The position numbers and the translations under genes are program-made. A stretch of 64,000 nt of DNA, taken from NCBI RefSeq assembly GCF_001423405.1, contig NZ_LMNS01000039.1:306948-370947 (forward strand), read 5' to 3'. The first letter of the stretch is position 1; each line of letters begins with the position of its first letter. Positions 19,085 to 26,890 of the stretch are shown piece after piece. The notes below the pieces were generated by a model. It had not been told where the DNA came from and made no database searches. It saw only the letters and a list, made by a program, of their open reading frames with translations. This DNA is from Methylobacterium sp. Leaf123. GTDB lineage: Bacteria > Pseudomonadota > Alphaproteobacteria > Rhizobiales > Beijerinckiaceae.

Positions 19085-19735
19085 ATGCAAGCGGAGAGCG
19101 GCGGCGCGGCACGGGTGACGGTGGTCGATCACCCCCTCGTCCAGCACAAGCTGACGATGATGCGCGACAGTGACCGCTCGACCAAGGGGTTCCGCGAACT
19201 CCTCAACGAGATCGGGATGCTGCTCGCCTACGAGGTGACCCGCGACCTGCCGCTCGAACCGGTCACCATCCAGACGCCGATTCAGCCCATGGAAGGGCGC
19301 CGGATCGCCGGCAAGAAGCTCGTGCTCGCTCCGATCCTGCGGGCCGGTGTCGGCTTTCTCGACGGCATGCTCTCGCTGATGCCCTCGGCCCGCGTCGCCC
19401 ATGTCGGGCTCTACCGCGATCCCGACACGCTCCAGGCGGTGGAGTATTATTTCAAGAGCCCGTCGGATCTGGCGGACCGCACCGTGCTGGTGCTCGATCC
19501 CATGCTCGCCACCGCCAATTCCGCGGTCGCGGCGGTGGAGCGGCTGAAGAGCCGGGGTGCGAAGGATCTCCGCTTCGTCTGTCTGCTCGCCGCGCCCGAA
19601 GGGATCGCTCGCTTCCAGGCGGCGCATCCGGACGTGCCGGTCTGGACCGCAGCCATCGACAGCCACCTCAACGATCACGGCTACATCGTGCCGGGCCTCG
19701 GCGATGCCGGCGACCGGATGTACGGCACGCGCTGA
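19085..19735 (+). CDS. upp: Uracil phosphoribosyltransferase
   Basis: This 216-residue enzyme salvages uracil with PRPP to UMP. Visible motifs are V-x-D-H-P-L-V-Q-H-K-L-T, L-A-P-I-L-R-A-G-V-G-F-L-D-G-M, the PRPP loop V-L-D-P-M-L-A-T-A-N-S-A, and the C-terminal uracil-binding G-Y-I-V-P-G-L-G-D-A-G-D-R. Either ATG 19070 or ATG 19085 could start it; 19085 has AGGA about 8 nt upstream and gives a length closer to the usual 209 residues. It lies 96 nt after glgX. Confidence 0.94.
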   Translation: MQAESGGAARVTVVDHPLVQHKLTMMRDSDRSTKGFRELLNEIGMLLAYEVTRDLPLEPVTIQTPIQPMEGRRIAGKKLVLAPILRAGVGFLDGMLSLMPSARVAHVGLYRDPDTLQAVEYYFKSPSDLADRTVLVLDPMLATANSAVAAVERLKSRGAKDLRFVCLLAAPEGIARFQAAHPDVPVWTAAIDSHLNDHGYIVPGLGDAGDRMYGTR

Positions 19736-19869
19736 TTCTCCTGCTTTCGATCCGTCCGCGGTTGGCCGCCATGACGGAGGCGGTTCACGCCTCGACGCAC
19801 CCCGTCCCCTGCGCCATGTGACCGGGCATGCGAGCGACCAACCCGCCGCATGTGCCCCGAGGGAGCCCC

Positions 19870-20880
19870 ATGACAAAAACCCTGCCCGAGACCATGCGCC
19901 AGATCCGCTTCACCGGTGCGGGCGGCCCGGAGGTCATCGCGGTCGAGACCGTGCCGCTGCCGGAGCCCGCGGCCGGGCAGGTTCTGATCGAGGTGGTCGC
20001 GGCGGGGGTCAACCGGCCCGACATCATGCAGCGCCAGGGCAGCTACCCGCCGCCCAAAGGCGCGACCGAGATCCCCGGCCTCGAGGTCGCCGGCCGCATC
20101 GCCGCGCTGGGCGAGGGGGTGACGGGTCTGTCCGTGGGCGATGAGGTCTGCGCGCTCGTCATCAGCGGCGGCTATGCCGAGTTCGCCGTCGCCGAGGCCG
20201 GGCAGGTGCTTGCCAAGCCCGGGCCGCTCTCGCTGGTGGAGGCCGCCGGCCTGCCCGAGACCACCTTCACCGTCTACTCCACGGTGATCCAGCGCGGGCG
20301 GCTGCAGAAGGGCGAGACCTTCCTCGTCCATGGCGGGTCGAGCGGGATCGGCACCACCGCGATCCAGATCGCCAAGCAGCACGGTGCCCGCGTCCTCACC
20401 ACCGCCGGCTCGGCCGAGAAGTGCCGGTTCTGCGAGGAATTGGGCGCGGATGCCGCCATCAACTACCGCGAGGCGGATTTCGCCGAGGAGGTGAAGCGCC
20501 TCACCGACGGCAAGGGGGTCGATGTGATCCTCGACATGGTCGGCGCGGCCTACCTGCAGAAGAACATCGCCTCGCTGGCGGTGGAGGGGCGCCTCGTCCA
20601 GATCGCCTTCATGAAGGGCTTCAAGGCCGAGAACCTTACCCTCACGCCGATCATGCTCAAGCGTCTGACCCTCACCGGCGCGACCCTGCGAGCCCAGGCT
20701 AAGGAGGCGAAGGCCGCCATCGCCGAGGGGTTGAAGCGGGATGTCTGGCCGCTGGTCGAGGCCGGCAAGATCCGCCCCGTCGTTCACGCCACCTTCCCGC
20801 TGGAAGAGGCGCGCAAGGCGCATGAGCTGATGGAGACCAGCAGCCACACGGGTAAGATCCTGCTCACGACGGGCCGCTGA
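19870..20880 (+). CDS. NAD(P)H-quinone oxidoreductase, zinc-free MDR family (PIG3/Qor type)
   Basis: The 336-residue medium-chain dehydrogenase/reductase has an N-terminal GroES-like domain (A-A-G-V-N-R-P-D-I-M-Q-R-Q-G-x-Y-P-P-P-x-G) and a Rossmann domain with H-G-G-S-S-G-I-G-T-T-A-I-Q, the nucleotide loop of zinc-independent quinone reductases. It lacks the Cys/His set that would bind structural or catalytic zinc. The ATG at 19870 is preceded by GAGGGAG. Substrate preference (quinone or enone) cannot be read from the sequence. Confidence 0.85.
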   Translation: MTKTLPETMRQIRFTGAGGPEVIAVETVPLPEPAAGQVLIEVVAAGVNRPDIMQRQGSYPPPKGATEIPGLEVAGRIAALGEGVTGLSVGDEVCALVISGGYAEFAVAEAGQVLAKPGPLSLVEAAGLPETTFTVYSTVIQRGRLQKGETFLVHGGSSGIGTTAIQIAKQHGARVLTTAGSAEKCRFCEELGADAAINYREADFAEEVKRLTDGKGVDVILDMVGAAYLQKNIASLAVEGRLVQIAFMKGFKAENLTLTPIMLKRLTLTGATLRAQAKEAKAAIAEGLKRDVWPLVEAGKIRPVVHATFPLEEARKAHELMETSSHTGKILLTTGR

Positions 20881-20987
20881 CGTCGCATCCGGACGATGCT
20901 TCCGGCGGTCTGAAAGCAATGTGACCGAATCGAGAAGCTTGAGCCCCGTCCCGAAGACAGGACGCGGCGCAAGGCGCAGCTTGCTCA

Positions 20988-21013
20988 GGAACTCTCGGAG
21001 CCGGACCGGCGTT
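20988..21013 (+). promoter_or_regulatory. Sigma-EcfG general-stress promoter upstream of the 92-aa membrane protein
   Basis: GGAAC at 20988-20992 and CGTT at 21010-21013 are separated by exactly 17 nt, matching the alphaproteobacterial EcfG consensus. The -10 element ends 59 nt before the ATG at 21073, leaving a typical 5' UTR. No other gene lies between. Confidence 0.75.
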
Positions 21014-21072
21014 GGCCAAGCATAACCGATGCTGACGCCGCCCCTTTCGCCGGGCGGAAGAGAGGGAATTTT

Positions 21073-21351
21073 ATGGCCCAGATCGAGACCCAAACCGATG
21101 CCCGCCAGGGATCGAAGGGCAAGCCTGTCCTCTACGTGCTGGTGGCGAGCCTCGTCCTGCTGGCGGTCGCCACGGTCGGCCTCCTGAGCTGGAACCGGGC
21201 GGAGACGACCTCCGACTATGCCGGCAAGAGCCAGGAATCGTCGCGTGAGGTGACGACGGGTTCCGTCAACAAGGCCCCGTCTTCCAACAGCGGCAACGTT
21301 CCGGCCGAGAACCCGGCCTATCCGCAGCCGGCACAGAAGTCGGCCCAGTAA
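21073..21351 (+). CDS. Small single-pass membrane protein, likely general-stress regulon
   Basis: The 92-residue protein has a cytoplasmic polar N terminus (residues 1-17), one strong transmembrane helix (P-V-L-Y-V-L-V-A-S-L-V-L-L-A-V-A-T-V-G-L-L, about 18-38) and a Ser/Asn/Pro-rich extracytoplasmic tail. No domain is recognised. AGAGGGA precedes the ATG. A GGAAC-N17-CGTT promoter lies upstream and a strong terminator downstream, so it is a monocistronic unit, probably induced by the PhyR/EcfG pathway. Its role is unknown. Confidence 0.75.
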   Translation: MAQIETQTDARQGSKGKPVLYVLVASLVLLAVATVGLLSWNRAETTSDYAGKSQESSREVTTGSVNKAPSSNSGNVPAENPAYPQPAQKSAQ

Positions 21352-21371
21352 GGCCTGAGACCGCGATCACG

Positions 21372-21412
21372 AAAAAGCCGCCCGGGACGATGTCTCGGGC
21401 GGCTTTTTCTTT
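21372..21412. terminator. Bidirectional terminator between the 92-aa gene and hbd
   Basis: AAAAAGCCGCCCGGGA pairs with TCTCGGGCGGCTTTTT with one wobble. A run of A precedes the stem and a run of T follows it, so the structure can terminate both converging transcripts. Confidence 0.85.
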
Positions 21413-21433
21413 TGGATGTCGGGGTGACGCGCC

Positions 21434-22315
21434 TCAGCGCGTCGGAACGGGCGTCTCGCCGCGGTAATCGTAGAAGCCGCGCTTGGTCTTGCGGCCGAGC
21501 CAGCCGGCTTCGACGTATTTCACCAGCAGCGGGCAGGGGCGGTACTTCGAATCGGCCAGCCCCTCGTAGAGTACCTGCATCACCGAAAGGCAGGTATCCA
21601 GGCCGATGAAGTCGGCGAGCTGGAGCGGGCCCATCGGGTGGTTCGCGCCGAGCCGCATTGCGGTGTCGATCGACTCGACCGAGCCCACGCCCTCATAGAG
21701 CGTATAGATCGCCTCGTTGATCATCGGCAGCAGGATGCGGTTGACGATGAAGGCCGGGAAGTCCTCCGACATGGTCGAGGTCTTGCCGAGCTTGGCGATG
21801 AAGGCCTTGGCCGATTCGTAGGTCGGATCTTCAGTGGCGATGCCGCGGATCAGCTCGACGAGCTGCATCACCGGCACCGGATTCATGAAGTGGATGCCGA
21901 TGAACCGGTCGGGCCGGTCGGTCGCCGCCGCAAGCCGCGTGATCGAGATCGAGGACGTGTTGGTCGCGACCAGGGCGTCGGGCTTGAGCGAGGGGCAAAG
22001 CGCCTGGAAGATCTTGCGCTTGGTCGCCTCGTCCTCGGTCGCCGCCTCGATGACGAGGTCGCAGGGCGCGAGGTCGTCGTAGCCGCGGGCCGCGGCGATG
22101 CGGTCCAGGGCGCTGCGGCGCTGCTCGTCGCTCAGCGTTCCCTTCTGCACCTGACGCGTGAGGTTCGCGTCGATCTGCGCGAGGCCGGCATCGATCCGCA
22201 GCGGATCGCGGTCGTTCAGCCGAACGTGGAGGCCCGACGTCGCGCAGACATGCGCGATGCCGTTCCCCATCTGGCCGGCACCGACGATGCCGACCGTCTT
22301 GATCTCGATGCCCAT
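21434..22315 (-). CDS. hbd: 3-hydroxybutyryl-CoA dehydrogenase
   Basis: The 293-residue NAD(P)-dependent enzyme interconverts 3-hydroxyacyl-CoA and 3-oxoacyl-CoA. The Rossmann motif G-I-V-G-A-G-Q-M-G-N-G-I-A opens the protein. The catalytic His lies in G-I-H-F-M-N-P-V-P-V-M, followed by the N-R-I-L-L-P-M-I-N-E-A and G-A-N-H-P-M-G-P-L helices of the C-terminal domain, and the end is K-T-K-R-G-F-Y-D-Y. ATG at 22315 is chosen over an open frame to 22378. It follows etfBA on the minus strand, consistent with beta-oxidation, PHB or ethylmalonyl-CoA-pathway flux. Confidence 0.92.
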   Translation of the reverse strand: MGIEIKTVGIVGAGQMGNGIAHVCATSGLHVRLNDRDPLRIDAGLAQIDANLTRQVQKGTLSDEQRRSALDRIAAARGYDDLAPCDLVIEAATEDEATKRKIFQALCPSLKPDALVATNTSSISITRLAAATDRPDRFIGIHFMNPVPVMQLVELIRGIATEDPTYESAKAFIAKLGKTSTMSEDFPAFIVNRILLPMINEAIYTLYEGVGSVESIDTAMRLGANHPMGPLQLADFIGLDTCLSVMQVLYEGLADSKYRPCPLLVKYVEAGWLGRKTKRGFYDYRGETPVPTR

Positions 22316-22472
22316 AACCGTATCGCGTCCTACCTGCTGCGGCATCGTCCTCTCGACCGCATCCCTAGAATGCGGCACTGCAACAAATGCGTCAAACCGG
22401 TCTCAAGCCGCAGGCGCCCAAGCCGGTTCGACGGTGTCGCGAGGTGCGTTACCGATCCGTCTACCGATGCGT

Positions 22473-23426
22473 CTAACGATCCTTGGCCTTGGCGATCTCG
22501 GCCTGCAAGTCCGGCACGACCTGAAACAGGTCGCCGACCAGCCCGTAATCGGCCACTTGGAAGATCGGTGCGTCCTCGTCCTTGTTGACGGCGACGATGA
22601 CCTTCGAGTCCTTCATGCCGGCCAGATGCTGGATCGCGCCGGAGATGCCGACCGCGACGTAGAGGTCGGGCGCCACCACCTTGCCGGTCTGGCCCACCTG
22701 CCAGTCGTTCGGGGCGTAGCCGGCATCCACCGCCGCGCGGGAGGCGCCGACCGCGGCGCCGAGGGCGTCGGCCAGCGGCTCGATCAGCTCCTTGAACTTC
22801 TCCGCCGAGCCGAGCGAACGGCCGCCGGAAACGATGAACTTGGCCGAGGCCAGCTCCGGCCGGTCGGACTTGGCGATTTCTTCCGACTTGTAGGCGGCAC
22901 CCAGCGCGTCGGGCGCGGCGGCCGAGACCGCCTCGATCGCGGCCGAGGCGCTGCCCGGTTCCGCCGGCTTGAAGGCGGCGGTGCGCACCGTGATGACGCG
23001 CTTGCCGGAGCCGGCCTGCACGGTCTGGATCGCGTTGCCGGCGTAGATCGGCCGCTCGAACGTGTCGGGCGAGATCACCTTGATGATGTCGGAGATCTGG
23101 GCGACGTCGAGGAGCGCGGCGACGCGGGGCAGGGTGTTCTTGCCCGTGGTCGTGGCGGCGGCGACGATCGCATCGTAGGGCGCGGCGATCGCGGCGATCA
23201 AGGCGCCGGTCGTCTCGGCGAGGTCGTGATCGTAGGCGCCGTCCTCGGAATTCAGCACCTTCTCGATGCCGTCGAACTTGCTCACGGCCTCGGCCGCGGC
23301 CTTCGAGCCGGTGCCGAGCACCAGGGCGTGGATGGGCGCGCCCAGTTCCTTGGCGGCGGTGAGGGCCTTGAGCGTGCCGTCCTTGATCTGCCCGTTGGCG
23401 TGCTCGACGTAGAGGAGCGTGGTCAT
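22473..23426 (-). CDS. etfA: Electron transfer flavoprotein, alpha subunit
   Basis: The 317-residue subunit carries the FAD-binding C-terminal domain: G-R-S-L-G-S-A-E-K-F, G-A-S-R-A-A-V-D-A-G-Y, Q-V-G-Q-T-G-K-V-V-A-P-D-L-Y and G-I-S-G-A-I-Q-H-L-A-G-M. With EtfB it accepts electrons from acyl-CoA and other dehydrogenases and passes them to ETF:quinone oxidoreductase, which is not in the window. It lies 79 nt downstream of etfB and 157 nt upstream of hbd on the minus strand. Confidence 0.95.
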   Translation of the reverse strand: MTTLLYVEHANGQIKDGTLKALTAAKELGAPIHALVLGTGSKAAAEAVSKFDGIEKVLNSEDGAYDHDLAETTGALIAAIAAPYDAIVAAATTTGKNTLPRVAALLDVAQISDIIKVISPDTFERPIYAGNAIQTVQAGSGKRVITVRTAAFKPAEPGSASAAIEAVSAAAPDALGAAYKSEEIAKSDRPELASAKFIVSGGRSLGSAEKFKELIEPLADALGAAVGASRAAVDAGYAPNDWQVGQTGKVVAPDLYVAVGISGAIQHLAGMKDSKVIVAVNKDEDAPIFQVADYGLVGDLFQVVPDLQAEIAKAKDR

Positions 23427-23505
23427 CGGCGAAACTTCTCGAAAAGAGGGGAGGCGCGCCGCTCGACCGGAGGCCGGGAGCGGCGCCGCGAGGATCAGCG
23501 CCGGA

Positions 23506-24255
23506 TCAGAGCACGCCGGCTTCGATCTTGAGCTTCTGCACCAACTCGGCCGCGGAGCCGACCTTGACGCCCGCCTGCCGGCCCGACGGCTCGACGACCT
23601 TGAGCACGGTCAGCTTCGGCGCGACGTCGATCCCGAGCCCCTCCGGCGTCAGCTCCTCCAGCGGCTTCTTCTTCGCCTTCATGATATTAGGCAGCGACGC
23701 GTAGCGCGGCTCGTTGAGGCGCAGGTCGGTCGTGACGATCGCCGGCAGCTTGAGCGAGACGGTCTGGAGGCCGCCATCGACCTCGCGGGTCACGTCGATC
23801 GCGCCCTCTCCGAATTCGAGCTTGAAGGCGAAGGTGCCCTGCGGCCAGCCGAGCAGCGCCGCGAGCATCTGGCCGGTCTGGTTCGAATCGTCGTCGATCG
23901 CCTGCTTGCCTAGGATGACGAGGTTCGGATTCTCCTTCTCGACGATCGCCTTCAGCACCTTGGCGACGGCGAGCGGCTCGCAATTCACGTCGGTCTTCAC
24001 CAGGATCGCCCGGTCGGCGCCCATGGCGAGGGCGGTCCGCAGGGTCTCCTGCGCCTGCTGCGGGCCGATCGAGACGGCGACGATCTCGGTGACCTTGCCC
24101 TTTTCCTTCAGACGGATCGCCTCTTCGACGGCGATCTCGTCGAAGGGGTTCATCGACATCTTGACGTTGGCGAGCTCCACGCCCGACCCGTCGGCCTTGA
24201 CGCGGATCTTCACGTTGTAATCGACGACCCGCTTGACGGGCACCAGAACCTTCAT
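23506..24255 (-). CDS. etfB: Electron transfer flavoprotein, beta subunit
   Basis: The 249-residue subunit begins M-K-V-L-V-P-V-K-R-V-V-D-Y-N. It contains the AMP-binding D-D-D-S-N-Q-T-G motif after L-G-K-Q-A-I and the recognition loop R-L-N-E-P-R-Y-A-S-L-P-N-I-M-K-A-K-K-K-P. These match the housekeeping ETF (group I). It precedes etfA and follows the cobalamin adenosyltransferase gene after a 163-nt gap. Confidence 0.95.
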   Translation of the reverse strand: MKVLVPVKRVVDYNVKIRVKADGSGVELANVKMSMNPFDEIAVEEAIRLKEKGKVTEIVAVSIGPQQAQETLRTALAMGADRAILVKTDVNCEPLAVAKVLKAIVEKENPNLVILGKQAIDDDSNQTGQMLAALLGWPQGTFAFKLEFGEGAIDVTREVDGGLQTVSLKLPAIVTTDLRLNEPRYASLPNIMKAKKKPLEELTPEGLGIDVAPKLTVLKVVEPSGRQAGVKVGSAAELVQKLKIEAGVL

Positions 24256-24418
24256 GGCTGTCGCTTTCCTCCGCTCCTGCGAAGTCCCGGCGTCACTTGC
24301 TGGACGGCTCTCGGACCCGCTTGACCGCGATCGATGGGATTGTCAGGGCGGCGGGACCGTAGCGAGGCGATTTCCCGGTTGTCAACGCGCCTTACCGGGG
24401 AGCCGGGCCCGCCGGATT

Positions 24419-24991
24419 TCAACGGTTCTGGCCTGGAACCCAGAGCACGTCGTCGGCGCCGTCGCGGTTGGCCGCGCGGGAGGCCACGAACAGGAAGTCC
24501 GACAGCCGGTTGAGATATTGCAGGGCTTCCGCCGAGATCGCCTCGCTCTCGACGGCCGACAGCGCGACCACCAACCGCTCGGCGCGGCGGCAGACGGTGC
24601 GGGCGAGGTGGAGCGCGGCCGCCGTGGCCGAGCCACCGGGCAGGACGAAGGATTTCAGCGGCGTGATGTTCGCGTTGAGCGCGTCGATCTCCGTCTCCAG
24701 CCGCTGCACCTGGGCGGCCACCACGCGAAGGGGCTCATATTCGAGCGGCTTGTCGCTCGGCGGCGTGGCGAGGTCGGCGCCGAGATCGAACAGGTCGTTC
24801 TGAATGCGCGCCAGCATCGCGTCCAGGGCGGGCTCGGCCGTCAGCCGCGCAAGGCCGATGCAGGCATTGGTCTCGTCGACGGTGCCGTAGGCCTCCACCC
24901 GCAGATCCGCCTTGGAGCGACGTTCGCCATTGGCGAGCCCGGTCGTCCCCTGGTCGCCGGTGCGGGTGTAGATGCGGTTGAGCTTGACCAC
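24419..24991 (-). CDS. meaD: ATP:cob(I)alamin adenosyltransferase (PduO type)
   Basis: This 190-residue enzyme transfers the adenosyl group of ATP to cob(I)alamin to make coenzyme B12. The ATP-binding T-R-T-G-D-Q-G-T-T-G-L near the N terminus, A-Y-G-T-V-D-E-T-N-A, and L-N-R-L-S-D-F-L-F-V-A-S-R near the C terminus are the PduO-type signature. Methylobacterium extorquens calls its enzyme MeaD, where AdoCbl serves methylmalonyl-CoA and ethylmalonyl-CoA mutases of the glyoxylate-regeneration (EMC) route; the symbol is used here on that basis. Linkage to etfBA and hbd fits that metabolism. Confidence 0.88.
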   Translation of the reverse strand: MVKLNRIYTRTGDQGTTGLANGERRSKADLRVEAYGTVDETNACIGLARLTAEPALDAMLARIQNDLFDLGADLATPPSDKPLEYEPLRVVAAQVQRLETEIDALNANITPLKSFVLPGGSATAAALHLARTVCRRAERLVVALSAVESEAISAEALQYLNRLSDFLFVASRAANRDGADDVLWVPGQNR

Positions 24992-25029
24992 GGCGTCTCT
25001 CCCGCGGGCCTTTAATGTTCTTCAATGAG

Positions 25030-25070
25030 AAGACCCGCCGGGCGATGTTTCGCGCCCGGCGGGTCTTTTC
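25030..25070. terminator. Strong hairpin downstream of the PagL-like gene
   Basis: A perfect 15-bp inverted repeat, 25030-25044 with 25053-25067, has an 8-nt loop. The T run is better on the plus strand, whereas the gene ending here (25111) is on the minus strand, so termination strength in the useful direction is uncertain. Confidence 0.6.
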
Positions 25071-25110
25071 AACCCATAAAACTTTGGCAGCCCGCAAAAG
25101 CGGCTTTTGG

Positions 25111-25749
25111 TCAGAAGGTGTAGCCGAGCTTGCCGCCGAAATTGGTCAGGCCGCGGTTGTCGCCGCACAGGCCGGCATTCGACATGTGCTCGACGGTGGC
25201 CATCACGCTCCAATGCGCGTCGATGCGGAAGCCGAGCGCCGCCGCCTCGCGGAACAGCGGATTGCAGCCCAGCGCGTTGAAGCCGTAGGGCGCGTTCGCC
25301 TTCACGCCGGTATAGCCGTTATGGGCCGCGCCGCCGAAGAAGCCTTCGAGGAAGACGCGGCGGTTCAGGGTCTCGGGGAAGAGGTCCACGGTCCAGGTCG
25401 CGCCGATATAGGCGTAGCTGGTGCGGCCGCCGGTGTTGTAGCTGCCGCCCACGGTGGGCCGCGGCACGAAGGCCTGCCAGAACGGATCGGTGGTCACGAG
25501 CGGCTTGGCGAACAGGATCTCGCCGTTGACGTTGGCGGTGCTGAAGCCCGGCAGCTTGCCCTCGGCGCTGCCCGGATCCTGCACCGAGCCGCCGATGCGA
25601 ACCTCGGAGACGATGGAGTAGGGCTGGACGGGAGCGAAGTAGGGCGGCGGCGCGGGAGCCCGGGCGGCGCCGAGATCGGCGGCCTGCGTGGTCGTGATGG
25701 CCGAGGCGGCAAGGACGCCGACGCAAATCCGGGCGAGGGGTGACTTCAT
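25111..25749 (-). CDS. PagL-like lipid A 3-O-deacylase (acyloxyacyl hydrolase family)
   Basis: The 212-residue protein has a Sec signal peptide (about 1-24, ending T-T-T-Q-A-A) and a beta-barrel-like mature part. The C-terminal H-M-S-N-A-G motif provides the His-Ser pair of the PagL catalytic site, and the protein ends in an aromatic residue (G-Y-T-F), as outer-membrane proteins do. PagL enzymes remove the 3-O acyl chain of lipid A in the outer membrane. ATG at 25749 is preferred to 25773. Four Pro residues after the signal (A-P-A-P-P-P-Y) are unusual. Assignment rests on the C-terminal motif and overall architecture. Confidence 0.7.
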   Translation of the reverse strand: MKSPLARICVGVLAASAITTTQAADLGAARAPAPPPYFAPVQPYSIVSEVRIGGSVQDPGSAEGKLPGFSTANVNGEILFAKPLVTTDPFWQAFVPRPTVGGSYNTGGRTSYAYIGATWTVDLFPETLNRRVFLEGFFGGAAHNGYTGVKANAPYGFNALGCNPLFREAAALGFRIDAHWSVMATVEHMSNAGLCGDNRGLTNFGGKLGYTF

Positions 25750-26016
25750 CGGCGGTTGGTCCGTCCGTTTCAATTCGTCTCAAATATCACGGCGTTCTGA
25801 GCACAGCCTGCGGATTCATCCGTTCCCGATCTTTTTGCCGGCCGGGTGGGGCGTGCGCGCCACACCGGTCCGGTCCGCCGCCCTCTCCACCCGCTGGCCG
25901 GCATCAGCCGAACGCAGCAATCATGGCTGCGATGCAACAAATGATGCATCGCACAAGGCGCTGCCGCGTTGACTGACCGCTCCAGATGCGAAGTGCATCA
26001 TGCAAACGGATGGATC

Positions 26017-26514
26017 ATGCGGACGACGATGGGAATGCTGGCAGCCGCGGCTCTGGCGACGAGCTTGACGCCGATGTCGGCACGGGCGGAGAGCGACACC
26101 CCGCTCAAGGGCCTCTGGAAGCTGGTCTCGTACGAGGTGGAGGTCCGCAAGGACGGCGAGAAGGTGCCGGTGATGGGCGAGCACCCGACCGGCTACGCCT
26201 ATTTCACTCCGGAGAAGCGCGTCTTCTTCGTGCTGACCGGCGAGGGCCGCAGGCCCGCCAAGGACGACGCGCAGCGGGCGCACCTCCTTGAAACGCTCGT
26301 TTCCTATACCGGCAAGTTCCGCCTCGACGGCGACAAGTGGATCGCCGACCTCGACGTCGCCTGGGATCCGAAATGGGTCGGCTCGGAGCAGACCCGGACG
26401 TTCGCGCTCGATGGCGAGCGCCTCCGGGTGCTGACGCCCTGGCGGGTGATGCCGAACTGGGCCGACAAGGGTGAGACCCGCAGCATCGTCACCTTCGAGC
26501 GTGCGAAGGACTGA
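26017..26514 (+). CDS. Exported lipocalin-like domain protein
   Basis: A 165-residue protein with a Sec signal peptide (about 1-24, A-R-A-E). The mature part begins L-K-G-L-W-K-L-V-S-Y-E-V-E and continues with G-Y-A-Y-F-T-P-E-K-R-V-F-F-V-L-T-G-E-G-R, then S-Y-T-G-K-F-R-L-D-G-D-K-W, a pattern typical of the lipocalin-like PF13924 family. The ligand is unknown. ATG at 26017 is preferred because the signal peptide then starts M-R-T-T-M-G-M-L. It is transcribed alone on the plus strand between two minus-strand blocks. Confidence 0.75.
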   Translation: MRTTMGMLAAAALATSLTPMSARAESDTPLKGLWKLVSYEVEVRKDGEKVPVMGEHPTGYAYFTPEKRVFFVLTGEGRRPAKDDAQRAHLLETLVSYTGKFRLDGDKWIADLDVAWDPKWVGSEQTRTFALDGERLRVLTPWRVMPNWADKGETRSIVTFERAKD

Positions 26515-26635
26515 TACGGTTTCCGCTTGATCCAAGCGGGGATCGTATCAGCAGGCCCGCGGGGCGCCTGAGCGACTTCCAAATCCGTCATCCCGAAGGT
26601 GATCAACCGGATTTGGACATCGCAGTGGCGGGCGG

Positions 26636-26821
26636 TCAGGCCGCCCGCCACCAGACCACGCCCATGATGACGATGATCGCGACGAATTGCAGGAGCACGC
26701 GCAGGCGCATCAGCTTCTGCGAGAGGTTGGCGCTGCCGCCCCGCATCATGTTGACGAGGCCGAAGAGCAGCACGCCGGCCACGGCAAGGCAGGCGAGGAG
26801 AACGAGCTGGTTGGCGGACAT
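26636..26821 (-). CDS. Small two-TM (HIG1-like) membrane protein
   Basis: The 61-residue protein consists of two transmembrane helices (about 5-25 and 41-58) joined by a basic/polar loop, M-M-R-G-G-S-A-N-L-S-Q-K-L-M-R-L-R-V-L-L-Q. The loop pattern R-G-G-x-x-x-x-S-x-x-L-M-R-x-R-V-x-x-Q-x-x-A resembles HIG1-type proteins. In related genomes a protein of this type often lies close to the adenosyltransferase/etf genes; here PagL-like and lipocalin-like genes are interposed. ATG at 26821. Confidence 0.7.
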   Translation of the reverse strand: MSANQLVLLACLAVAGVLLFGLVNMMRGGSANLSQKLMRLRVLLQFVAIIVIMGVVWWRAA

Positions 26822-26890
26822 GGGTCGTTGATCTCGTGAGAGGCCGTGCTTGCACGAGCACGGCCCGAAATGGGGTTCGATCGGCGGGGG

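Noticed and set aside
16880..19876. Antisense ORF of 998 codons across otsA/glgX/upp
   Set aside because: It is a shadow produced by GC-rich third positions of glgX and its neighbours. It has no domain, runs through several genes, and the plus-strand proteins are clearly real.
25969..25974. TTGACT as -35 of the lipocalin-like gene
   Set aside because: The hexamer is present but no -10 is seen at 16-18 nt, and the start codon lies only 43 nt further on.
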